A stretch of 13,844 bases of DNA from Parapedobacter sp964613725 (lineage in GTDB: Bacteria; Bacteroidota; Bacteroidia; Sphingobacteriales; Sphingobacteriaceae). Numbering within the stretch: the stretch's first letter is position 1; each line of letters starts with the position of its first letter. The notes under the pieces are model-generated. The model was not told where the DNA came from. It did no database searches and worked only from the letters and a program-made list of their open reading frames with translations. A program made the position numbers and the translations under genes. The stretch covers positions 1-13,844 of the forward strand of contig CAZTJY010000110.1 of the NCBI GenBank assembly GCA_964613725.1. Reading direction: 5' to 3'. Below, piece by piece: positions 6,996 through 13,521 of this stretch.

Positions 6996-9035
6996 ATGAA
7001 GTACAAATCACTTATGATCGCAGCAGCGTTGGCCACCGCGGGCGTTACCGAGGCCCAACAACCCCTTACCCCCGAAATGCTCTGGCAATTGGGCCGGGTG
7101 TCGGCAGAAGCCATCACGCCCGACGGAAAAGACGTAATTTTCGGCGTCACTCATTATAACTTGGCCGAAAACAAAGCCGAGAAGAACCTGTTCCGCATTC
7201 CGGTATCGGGCGGTACCGCCCAGCAGCTCACCACCGGTGAAGGTGCCGAAAGCGTGGTCCATACCGACCGCGAAAGCGGTGCCATCATCTACCTGCACAA
7301 CGGACAGCTTTGGCAACTGGAACCCGGCGGCGCCGATCCCAAGCAATTGACCGATCACGACGCTCCTCTACAGAACGTCCGCTTCTCGCCAGACGGCAGA
7401 CACATCCTGTTTACAAAAGCGGTGCCGCTCAAGAAAATGCACAGTACCGACCGTTATGCGGACTTACCCAAATCGGATGCCTACGTGTATGATGAACTGG
7501 ATTACCGGCACTGGGATACGTGGGCCGATGGAAAGTATAACCATGTGTTTTACGCCACATATAACGACGGTGAACTCGGCATGCCCATCGACATCATGGC
7601 AGACGAACCTTACCACACCCCACAGCAGCCCTTCGGCGGCAAGGAGGATGTGATATGGAGCAATGACGGCAAAAGCATCCTTTATGTGAGCAAAAAGAAA
7701 ATCGGCACAGCCTATGCACAAAGCACCAATACCGATATTTACCGGTATGAGCTGGCTACCGCAAAAACCACCAACCTTACCGAAGGGATGGCAGGCTACG
7801 ACCAATCGCCTGCTTACAGTCCCGATGGACAGCGCCTGGCATGGCTAAGCATGGCTGAAGACGGTTATGAAGCCGACAAAAACGATATCGTAGTTTTCGA
7901 CAAAAAGACTACCAAGCGGCATAACCTCACCGCGGGTTGGGACGGCACCGTGAACGCCTACCTTTGGAGCAATGACGGCCGCACCATCTGGTTCACGGCA
8001 GCTGTGAAGGGCACCGTACAACTGTTCGAGATCCGTCTGCCCAATAACCTGGAACAGGTAACCGGAGACCACATTCGGCAGATCAGCAAAGGGCAGCACG
8101 ACATTGCGGGCCTCGTTGGCCAGGCAGGAAACCAGCTGGTCGTATCACGCACCGACATGAACCATGCTGCCGAGCTGTACCGCTTTGACCTATCCAGCCA
8201 TCAGCTCGCTAAAATCACGTCAGTAAACGACGAGCGCTATGCCGGCATCGCCCTCAGTAAAGTGGAGGCGCGCATCACTAAGGCAACAGACGGCAAGGAC
8301 TTGCTGTCGTGGATCATCTACCCGCCCGATTTCGACCCCGCCAAGAAGTACCCCACCCTGCTTTACTGCCAGGGCGGCCCACAGGGCGCACTCTCGCAAA
8401 CCTATTCTTACAGGTGGAATTTCCAGCTGATTGCGGCACAGGGATACATCGTGGTGGCACCCAACCGAAGGGGGATGCCCGGCTATGGTGTGGAATGGAA
8501 CGAACAGATCAGTGGCGACTGGGGTGGGCAGGCGATCGACGACTATCTATCGGCGATAGACGATATGGCCAAGGAGCCCTATGTGGATACCGCTCGGCTG
8601 GGCGCCGTGGGTGCCAGCTACGGCGGGTATTCCGTTTTCATGCTGGCCGGTGTTCATGAAAACCGTTTCAAAACATTCATCGCCCACGATGGTTTATTTG
8701 ATATGCGTAGTTGGTACGGCACCACGGAAGAGCTCTTCTTTGCCAACAAGGATCTTGGCGGCCCTTATTGGGATAGGCGCAACGAAAAGACATATACCGA
8801 CTTCAACCCCATCACCCATGTAGACCAATGGGATACGCCCATCATGATCGTGCAGGGGGGCAAGGATTACCGTGTTGGCATTGAGCAGGGCCTTGAAGCG
8901 TTCCAGGCCGCCCAATTGCTCGGCATCAAGAGCCGGCTGCTGTACCTGCCCGATGAGAACCATTGGGTTTTGGGTGCGCAGAATGCACAAGTCTGGCAGC
9001 GGGAGTTTTTCCGCTGGCTGGATGAGACATTGTAA
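6996..9035 (+). CDS. dpp5: Dipeptidyl-peptidase 5-like S9 family serine peptidase
   Basis: This secreted, probably periplasmic, exopeptidase removes dipeptides from peptide N-termini. The ATG at 6996 gives 679 residues with a signal peptide (MKYKSLMIAAALA, cleavage near TEA|QQ at residue 20). Residues of about 25-420 form a beta-propeller with repeated blade motifs such as FSPDGRHILF, WSNDGKSILY, YSPDGQRLAW and WSNDGRTIWF. About 425-679 is the alpha/beta-hydrolase domain with nucleophile Ser541 in GASYGGY, Asp624 in GGKDYRVG and His656 in DENHWVLG. The HWDTW, DIMADEPY and QISGDWGGQ segments resemble what I remember of Porphyromonas DPP5, which favours Ala or hydrophobic residues at P1; subtype is inferred. 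An upstream in-frame ATG at 6966 would spoil the signal peptide. The lipoprotein gene follows 58 nt later. Confidence 0.93.
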   Translation: MKYKSLMIAAALATAGVTEAQQPLTPEMLWQLGRVSAEAITPDGKDVIFGVTHYNLAENKAEKNLFRIPVSGGTAQQLTTGEGAESVVHTDRESGAIIYLHNGQLWQLEPGGADPKQLTDHDAPLQNVRFSPDGRHILFTKAVPLKKMHSTDRYADLPKSDAYVYDELDYRHWDTWADGKYNHVFYATYNDGELGMPIDIMADEPYHTPQQPFGGKEDVIWSNDGKSILYVSKKKIGTAYAQSTNTDIYRYELATAKTTNLTEGMAGYDQSPAYSPDGQRLAWLSMAEDGYEADKNDIVVFDKKTTKRHNLTAGWDGTVNAYLWSNDGRTIWFTAAVKGTVQLFEIRLPNNLEQVTGDHIRQISKGQHDIAGLVGQAGNQLVVSRTDMNHAAELYRFDLSSHQLAKITSVNDERYAGIALSKVEARITKATDGKDLLSWIIYPPDFDPAKKYPTLLYCQGGPQGALSQTYSYRWNFQLIAAQGYIVVAPNRRGMPGYGVEWNEQISGDWGGQAIDDYLSAIDDMAKEPYVDTARLGAVGASYGGYSVFMLAGVHENRFKTFIAHDGLFDMRSWYGTTEELFFANKDLGGPYWDRRNEKTYTDFNPITHVDQWDTPIMIVQGGKDYRVGIEQGLEAFQAAQLLGIKSRLLYLPDENHWVLGAQNAQVWQREFFRWLDETL

Positions 9036-9063
9036 ACAGAGAACGATGGTTTTGGTATATTTT
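9030..9063 (+). promoter_or_regulatory. Possible promoter for the NlpE-META lipoprotein gene
   Basis: TTG (9030-9032) and TATATTTT (9056-9063, one mismatch to TAnnTTTG) are separated by 23 nt. The -33 element overlaps the end of the peptidase gene. This is weak; readthrough from the peptidase gene is equally possible because no terminator separates the two. Confidence 0.22.
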
Positions 9064-9093
9064 ATGCTAACTAAATGATAAAATAGAAGTACC

Positions 9094-9870
9094 ATGGAAG
9101 CAAAGAAATTACTGAAGACTGCCGCTGGCCTCATGATTGTTGCGTTTGCCTTCGCTGCATGCCAAACCAAGAAAACGGCCAGCAGTGGCGATGCAGACCC
9201 TGCACACAACAGCAGGAACTCGGTCGATTGGGTCGGCACCTACCAAGGCACACTGCCTTGTGCGGATTGCCCCGGCATCCGATACACGATTACCTTGAAT
9301 GAGGACGACACCTATGTGCTGAAAACGCGTTACCTTGAGAAGAATGATTCGGTGTTTACGGAGTCGGGTACCTTCGCTTGGGACGAAGGCGGCGGGAGGA
9401 TTACACTGGCCGACCGTGGCGAGAAATTCCAAGTGGGTGAAAACAAGCTGTTCCACCTCGATATGGAGGGCAACCGCATCGCCGGCTCGCTAGCAGATCA
9501 TTATGTACTGATGAAATTGACCGACCAATTAACCGACCGGTATTGGAAACTCATCGAAGTGGGCGGGAAAGCGGTGGCTGATGGTTCTACCCAAAAGGAG
9601 CCGTACATCCAGCTGAACAGTGAAGACAACAGGCTACAAGCGACCGGCGGATGCAACGGTTTGGGTGGCACCTACGAGTTGAAAGAACCGAACCGCATAT
9701 CGTTTTCGCAGTTGATTGGCACGATGATGGCCTGTGAGAACATGGAAGTCGAAAATGGCCTGAAGCGGGCGCTGGAATCGGCCGACAGTTACCATGTGCA
9801 AGGTGACACCCTCCAGCTTTTCCGCGCACGTATGGCGCCGCTGGCCAAGTTTGTGTCCTCAGAAAAATAA
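9094..9870 (+). CDS. NlpE N-terminal domain and META domain lipoprotein
   Basis: This 258-residue lipoprotein is probably an envelope stress or copper-response protein. The signal ends AFAFAAC, giving lipidated Cys23. Residues of about 45-142 match the NlpE N-terminal barrel: WVGTYQGTLPCADCPGI with the CxxC pair Cys56/Cys59, then TLNEDDTYVL and ESGTFAWDEGGGRITL. Residues of about 148-255 match the META (HslJ-like) domain: RYWKLIEVGGKAV, a GGCNGLGG motif (Cys187) and TMMACENMEVE (Cys214). Fusions of the two domains are, as far as I know, common in Bacteroidota. The metal or stress role is inferred from E. coli NlpE, not shown here. It lies 58 nt after the DPP5-like gene on the same strand and may be cotranscribed. 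A strong terminator follows. Confidence 0.92.
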   Translation: MEAKKLLKTAAGLMIVAFAFAACQTKKTASSGDADPAHNSRNSVDWVGTYQGTLPCADCPGIRYTITLNEDDTYVLKTRYLEKNDSVFTESGTFAWDEGGGRITLADRGEKFQVGENKLFHLDMEGNRIAGSLADHYVLMKLTDQLTDRYWKLIEVGGKAVADGSTQKEPYIQLNSEDNRLQATGGCNGLGGTYELKEPNRISFSQLIGTMMACENMEVENGLKRALESADSYHVQGDTLQLFRARMAPLAKFVSSEK

Positions 9871-9882
9871 AGGACAATCCAT

Positions 9883-9917
9883 AAAAAAAGGGGCTTCTTG
9901 CGAACCCCCTTTTTTTT
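9883..9917. terminator. Bidirectional terminator between convergent genes
   Basis: Seven A, GGGGCTTC, TTGC loop, GAACCCCC and eight T form a G+C-rich stem with one C-C mismatch. The A and T tracts suit both directions. It ends the lipoprotein transcript (+) and the trigger-factor transcript (-). Confidence 0.9.
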
Positions 9918-9931
9918 GTACAGCATGTACA

Positions 9932-11278
9932 TTATTTCAATTCCAGGAATTTATTGTATTCGATTTCCTTTTCTTCCAACTTCACTAATCCCTTCAGGTA
10001 ATCAAACACTTTCTGCGCCTTCACTTCGTCAAATAGCCGATTGGCCTGTTCCTTGTCGCCAAGTAATTGAACCGCATATTGAGCAAGTTGTTGGTCGGTA
10101 ATTTCCTGACCGGGGTTGTACATTTTCAGTTGTGCCGCGATACGTTCCTTCGCTAACGCCAACACCTCTTCGTATTTTACTTCTAGCCCGTTTTGGGTGA
10201 TGATGCGGTTTTCGATCAGCGTCCACTTCAGGTTCTTGATGAAGTCGGCAAAACCATCTTCCAACTCATCTTCCTTAATCTCCGGGTTGGTTGCCTTCAG
10301 CCAACGCTTGAGGAATGCTTCTGGGAAATCGGCTTTCACTGCGTCTAGGCCTTTTAAGTAAAGGTCGTTCTGCAACTTCTGCGTAGCATTCTGCACCAAC
10401 ATCTCTTCTACCTCGGTCTTTACCTTTTCCTCGAATTCGGCTTCCGAGGTAACCACTCCTTCGCCGAACACCTTGGTGTAGAACTCTTCGTTAAGTTCCG
10501 CTTCCTCCAATCGGTTCACGTTCTTCACCATCAGTTGGAACTGTGTGTTCTCCAGTGACTCAACATCCGCTTCGGAGATGCCTATGATGCGGGCAATATC
10601 TGCCGCCGACCCAAATGCTTTCTTTATATCGATAGTTACCGTATCATCTTTCCTAAGGCCGATGAGGGATTTTTTGATTTTCTTGTCGTCAATCAAATCC
10701 GTACGTACCGATGCGGTGTTCACAATACCGCCTTCCAGCTCGTTCCCATCGGTACCCAGTTGCTTCAATTCCGTGTACAACACATCGCCATCTTCCGACA
10801 CCTCGGGGTTAGTCATCTTACCATAGCTGCGACGCAGGTTCTTCTTACGCGATTCCAACGTCTCTTTATCGGCTTTAATAACATACTGGATAAATTTGGA
10901 TTTTTCGGTAAATGGCACATCAAACTGCGGTGCCAGCCCCACCTCATAAGCAAATGAGAAGTTATCGGCAAAATCCCAGTTATATTCGGCATCGTCTTCC
11001 TTTGGCAAAGGTTGGCCCAGAATTTCGAGCTTGTTATCACCGATATATGCGTTGATCTTATCGCTCACCACCCGGTTTACCTCATCGATCAAGATAGCCT
11101 TACCATAGGTACGCCGAATGTGCGACGCCGGCACCATACCTGGCCGAAATCCCGGCAGTTTGGCTTTCTTGGCTTGTTCCTTAATCGCTTTGTCTACTTG
11201 TGGATTGTAGTCATCTGGAGCAAGATCCACCGTGATGACAGCATTCGTTTCGTCGATGTTTTCGTGTGAAATATTCAT
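9932..11278 (-). CDS. tig: Trigger factor (ribosome-associated chaperone and peptidyl-prolyl isomerase)
   Basis: This cytosolic chaperone binds the ribosome exit tunnel and shields nascent chains. The ATG at 11278 gives 448 residues (E. coli 432) starting MNISHENIDETNAVITVDL. The ribosome-docking loop is visible at about 41-50 as LPGFRPGMVP, the counterpart of E. coli GFRxGxVP. The middle region, about 155-250, corresponds to the FKBP-like PPIase domain (EDGDVLYTELKQ, SLIGLRKDDTVTIDI) but looks divergent, so isomerase activity is uncertain. The C-terminal two-thirds is helical and charged, as expected for the chaperone arms. The frame stays open upstream into the tRNA gene, but that extension is an artefact of tRNA sequence. 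The tRNA terminator at 11310-11338 isolates it, so it needs its own promoter. Confidence 0.96.
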   Translation of the reverse strand: MNISHENIDETNAVITVDLAPDDYNPQVDKAIKEQAKKAKLPGFRPGMVPASHIRRTYGKAILIDEVNRVVSDKINAYIGDNKLEILGQPLPKEDDAEYNWDFADNFSFAYEVGLAPQFDVPFTEKSKFIQYVIKADKETLESRKKNLRRSYGKMTNPEVSEDGDVLYTELKQLGTDGNELEGGIVNTASVRTDLIDDKKIKKSLIGLRKDDTVTIDIKKAFGSAADIARIIGISEADVESLENTQFQLMVKNVNRLEEAELNEEFYTKVFGEGVVTSEAEFEEKVKTEVEEMLVQNATQKLQNDLYLKGLDAVKADFPEAFLKRWLKATNPEIKEDELEDGFADFIKNLKWTLIENRIITQNGLEVKYEEVLALAKERIAAQLKMYNPGQEITDQQLAQYAVQLLGDKEQANRLFDEVKAQKVFDYLKGLVKLEEKEIEYNKFLELK

Positions 11279-11281
11279 ACT

Positions 11282-11289
11282 CAATTTTA
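11282..11289 (-). promoter_or_regulatory. Possible -7 element of the tig promoter
   Basis: TAAAATTG on the minus strand has one mismatch to TAnnTTTG and ends 3 nt before the tig ATG. A T-run belonging to the tRNA terminator lies 20 nt further upstream and could supply a poor -33 element. If real, the tig mRNA would be nearly leaderless. Confidence 0.3.
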
Positions 11290-11309
11290 AGCGTTTGTCG
11301 CATTTACAT

Positions 11310-11338
11310 AAAAAATCCTCCCGATTTCCCGGGAGGAT
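11310..11338 (-). terminator. Intrinsic terminator of tRNA-Leu(UAG)
   Basis: On the minus strand ATCCTCCCG and CGGGAGGAT (9 bp perfect, loop GGAAAT) are followed by a six-T run. It lies 25 nt after the tRNA and 31 nt before the tig start codon, separating the two transcripts. Confidence 0.92.
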
Positions 11339-11362
11339 CCCAGTGTTTCGGAAGGATTCAAG

Positions 11363-11444
11363 TGCGGAAGAAGGGACTCGAACCCCCACGCCTTTCGGCG
11401 CCAGATCCTAAGTCTGGTGCGGCTACCAATTACGCCACTTCCGC
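11363..11444 (-). tRNA. trnL: tRNA-Leu (anticodon UAG)
   Basis: The minus-strand cloverleaf has acceptor GCGGAAG with CTTCCGC. The anticodon arm is CCAGA-CTTAGGA-TCTGG with anticodon TAG (plus-strand bases 11408-11410), reading CUA and probably CUN. A long variable arm (CGCC-GAAA-GGCG) and T loop TTCGAGT are present. The T stem GGGGG/CCCTT holds two G-U pairs. The discriminator is A and CCA is not encoded. Confidence 0.96.
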
Positions 11445-11465
11445 ATAGGATTTTTCTTTGGACTG

Positions 11466-11496
11466 CAAAAGTATGGTTAATTCTTTAAAATGACAA
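11466..11496 (-). promoter_or_regulatory. Bacteroidota-type promoter for tRNA-Leu(UAG)
   Basis: On the minus strand TTG (11494-11496), exactly 20 nt and TACTTTTG (11466-11473) match the TTG / TAnnTTTG consensus. The tRNA starts 21 nt downstream of the -7 element. The spacing equals that of the other tRNA-Leu promoter in this window. Confidence 0.75.
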
Positions 11497-11532
11497 CAAC
11501 TTTTTATTTTTCGCTCACCGACGTATTAGCTC

Positions 11533-11580
11533 GTTCATCCGTATATCCGCTCACTTGTTCAACCGCCCACTTACCCATGT
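11533..11580. repeat. Degenerate octamer tandem repeat after the MCE gene
   Basis: Six successive 8-mers fit a loose G-Y-Y-C-A-N-Y-Y pattern: GTTCATCC, GTATATCC, GCTCACTT, GTTCAACC, GCCCACTT and ACCCATGT. The strand shown is pyrimidine-rich. The array ends 2 nt from the stop codon of the MCE gene. No function is evident. Confidence 0.45.
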
Positions 11581-11582
11581 AA

Positions 11583-12527
11583 CTAATCGCTTCTGCGCCC
11601 GAACACGGAAAAGTGCACATATCGGCCCGGCCGGGCTTTCATATCGGCAATCAATTCTTCCAGGTTTTTCGACGCCTGGTTGAGATTGTCATACAACTGC
11701 TCATCGTTCAACAGCATGCCGATGGAGCCCTGCCCTTGGTTGATGCGATCAGTGACCGACTGAAAATCAGCCATCGCTTTATTCGCGCTCGTAATGGTCT
11801 GTGCAAAATCCGCTTTTGCCACTTGGTCCGTAATACTATCCAGGTTGGCCAGCACGTTACCGATACGTTCATTGTTTTCCTTGAGGTTATTGGTAATCGA
11901 TTCTACATTAGCCACGATGTGGCTGATGCGGTTGCGTTCGGACACGACGAGGCCATCCAATTGCCGGGTAATACCCTCTAGGTTCTGCAATGAATTTGCG
12001 ATGCTATTGATACTGCGGTTGAAGTCGCGCTGAAAATCTTTGTTGATCGTATTATTAATTGAATTCAACACCGAATCGAGTACTGCGGCGATATCCTGGG
12101 CCTTCTTTTGGATGGGCTCAACTTGCTCCATGATGTTTTTCTGTATACCAGCTGGCAGTTGATCGCCGTCCTTTGCATAGACGGCACTGTCACCGAGTTC
12201 AAAAACGATTGCTTTACCGCCCAATAAATCTGTACTTGACAAAAGCGCCACCGTATTGGCCGGAACAGCATAGTCTCGGTTGATTTTAAATTCGGTACGG
12301 ATGCGTCCATCCTGTTGTAGTTCCATTTTCGACACACGGCCGATCTGGTAGCCGTTTACGAGAATCGGCTTTGATTCGGTGAGGCCATCCACGCGATCGT
12401 AGATGGTGTACAGGGTGATTTCGCGGCTGAATACATCGTTTCCGCGTAAAAAACTATAACCCAGAATCAATATCGCAATGGCGACCACCGCCAATATGCC
12501 TACTTTGGTTTCGTTTGCTATTTTCAA
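11583..12527 (-). CDS. MCE/MlaD family lipid-transport protein
   Basis: This is the substrate-binding subunit of an ABC-type phospholipid transport system between inner and outer membranes. It has 314 residues. It is anchored by one N-terminal helix (about 8-26: VGILAVVAIAILILGYSFL) after MKIANETK. The MCE domain spans about 37-115 (LYTIYDRVDGLTESKPILVN, GYQIGRVSKMEL, STDLLGGKAIVFELG). A long helical coiled-coil region (about 130-270) is rich in SIxN and LxNLDSI patterns. The C-terminus has the GSIGMLLNDEQLYDNLNQAS segment often seen in this family. The start is TTG at 12527; an in-frame stop lies upstream and no ATG or GTG is usable. An AAAGG motif stands 5 nt before it. It lies 107 nt behind the amidase gene on the same strand. 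The partner permease and ATPase are not in the window. Confidence 0.92.
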   Translation of the reverse strand: MKIANETKVGILAVVAIAILILGYSFLRGNDVFSREITLYTIYDRVDGLTESKPILVNGYQIGRVSKMELQQDGRIRTEFKINRDYAVPANTVALLSSTDLLGGKAIVFELGDSAVYAKDGDQLPAGIQKNIMEQVEPIQKKAQDIAAVLDSVLNSINNTINKDFQRDFNRSINSIANSLQNLEGITRQLDGLVVSERNRISHIVANVESITNNLKENNERIGNVLANLDSITDQVAKADFAQTITSANKAMADFQSVTDRINQGQGSIGMLLNDEQLYDNLNQASKNLEELIADMKARPGRYVHFSVFGRRSD

Positions 12528-12532
12528 GAGTA

Positions 12533-12537
12533 CCTTT
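12533..12537 (-). promoter_or_regulatory. Shine-Dalgarno-like AAAGG before the TTG start of the MCE gene
   Basis: AAAGG on the minus strand stands 5 nt before the TTG codon. It supports the TTG start. Such motifs are not evident before most other genes here. Confidence 0.4.
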
Positions 12538-12565
12538 CGTTTTAGTCTGTAAAAGCCATAATTCG

Positions 12566-12598
12566 CTAAGCTATGAAAAGCCTGTCAATAGTCCAAAA
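12566..12598 (-). promoter_or_regulatory. Possible promoter for the MCE gene
   Basis: On the minus strand TTTTG (12594-12598), 20 nt and TAGCTTAG (12566-12573, one mismatch to TAnnTTTG) lie in the 107-nt gap after the amidase gene. It could give the MCE gene a promoter separate from the amidase transcript. Confidence 0.3.
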
Positions 12599-12634
12599 CA
12601 ACTTTAATGCCGATATTGTTTAGCAAGGGCGTTT

Positions 12635-13465
12635 TCAACGCTCCACGTGCCTTTTGTACGATTTGATCGCATTGACCAGATTACCCACAATTTCTGCCTG
12701 TCCCTTTTCCGACATCATGTAGGTCTCTTCATTCGGGTTGCTCAGGAAGCCGATTTCAGTAAGTACGGCGGGCATTCCAGCCCGTGCCAACACGGCCAAG
12801 CTCAGTTCTTGCACGCCGCGGTCTACCCTACCCGATTTCACATACTCATCTTGCATAAACGTCGCTAACCGGATACTCTGTTCCCGATATTGGTTTTTCA
12901 TTAACGAAAAGACGATGTAACTCGCCGGATCATTGGGGTCAAACCCTTGGTAATTCTCTTCATAATTATCTTCCAACAGGATATCTGCATTTTCACGAAT
13001 CGCAGCATCCTGTTCGCCCAATCGGTTGAACCCCGACACAAAGGTTTCGGTACCCCTAACGGTTTTGTCTTGGGCGTAATAATACTTTCCTTTACTATTT
13101 TTGCGTCTGCGGGCAGGTGTGGCGTTACAATGAATCGAAATAAAAAGATCCGCACGATGTTTATTGGCAAATTCAATGCGCTTGTATAAATCAACGTCCA
13201 CATCCGTAGTCCGCGTGTACAGCACCTTCACGCCTGGTATCTCCTTTTCAATCGCTTTGCCCAATTTCAAAGCAACTTGTAACACAACGTCTTTTTCGAG
13301 CGACCTGGCACCGCGTGTTCCGGGTTTAGCACCACCATGCCCTGCATCCAGCACAACAGTACGGACAGTATATACTGAATCTTGACGCTCGTTTGCCGGT
13401 AATAGGATGGGGAGTAGGGCTAAGGAAAGTAAAAAAAGAAAAGGCGCAATGAAACGTTTTGTCAT
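12635..13465 (-). CDS. N-acetylmuramoyl-L-alanine amidase (Amidase_3 family)
   Basis: This zinc hydrolase cuts the bond between N-acetylmuramic acid and L-alanine in peptidoglycan; it should act in the periplasm. The ATG at 13465 gives 276 residues with an N-terminal signal (MTKRFIAPFLFLLSLALL). The in-frame upstream extension to 13546 was rejected because it hides the signal and crosses a promoter-like -7 element. Zinc ligands are His43 in LDAGHGG, Glu57 in RSLEKD and His112 in FISIHCNA; the catalytic Glu237 lies in LTEIGFLSN. An insertion of about 80 residues between His112 and the C-terminal motifs (ARRRKNSKGKYYY onward) is typical of AmiA/B/C-type regulatory regions. It is divergent from the LptD-like gene and precedes the MCE gene, a set consistent with an envelope-maintenance cluster. 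Confidence 0.94.
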   Translation of the reverse strand: MTKRFIAPFLFLLSLALLPILLPANERQDSVYTVRTVVLDAGHGGAKPGTRGARSLEKDVVLQVALKLGKAIEKEIPGVKVLYTRTTDVDVDLYKRIEFANKHRADLFISIHCNATPARRRKNSKGKYYYAQDKTVRGTETFVSGFNRLGEQDAAIRENADILLEDNYEENYQGFDPNDPASYIVFSLMKNQYREQSIRLATFMQDEYVKSGRVDRGVQELSLAVLARAGMPAVLTEIGFLSNPNEETYMMSEKGQAEIVGNLVNAIKSYKRHVER

Positions 13466-13498
13466 ATTTGAAAACACCGAAGTCCTAACTATTTTAAT

Positions 13499-13506
13499 TA
13501 ATTTTG
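13499..13506 (+). promoter_or_regulatory. -7 element for the LptD-like gene
   Basis: TAATTTTG on the plus strand matches TAnnTTTG exactly and stands 15 nt before the preferred TTG start. The nearest upstream TTTG (13467-13470) is 28 nt away, longer than usual, so the -33 element is doubtful. Confidence 0.4.
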
Positions 13507-13521
13507 TACGCAATTCTGATA

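Noticed and set aside
9917..9931. TGTACA-GCA-TGTACA inverted repeat after tig
   Set aside because: TGTACA is itself palindromic, so two copies give an apparent dyad easily; it is short and beside an already sufficient terminator.
11279..11389. N-terminal extension of trigger factor starting MGVRVPSSALESF
   Set aside because: It is translation of tRNA T-arm sequence and the terminator. GVRVPSSA peptides are a familiar artefact of reading tRNA genes, and the conserved trigger factor begins at 11278.
11266..11448. Plus-strand frame with VRKKGLEPPRLSAPDPKSG
   Set aside because: This is antisense translation of tRNA-Leu(UAG), not a protein gene.
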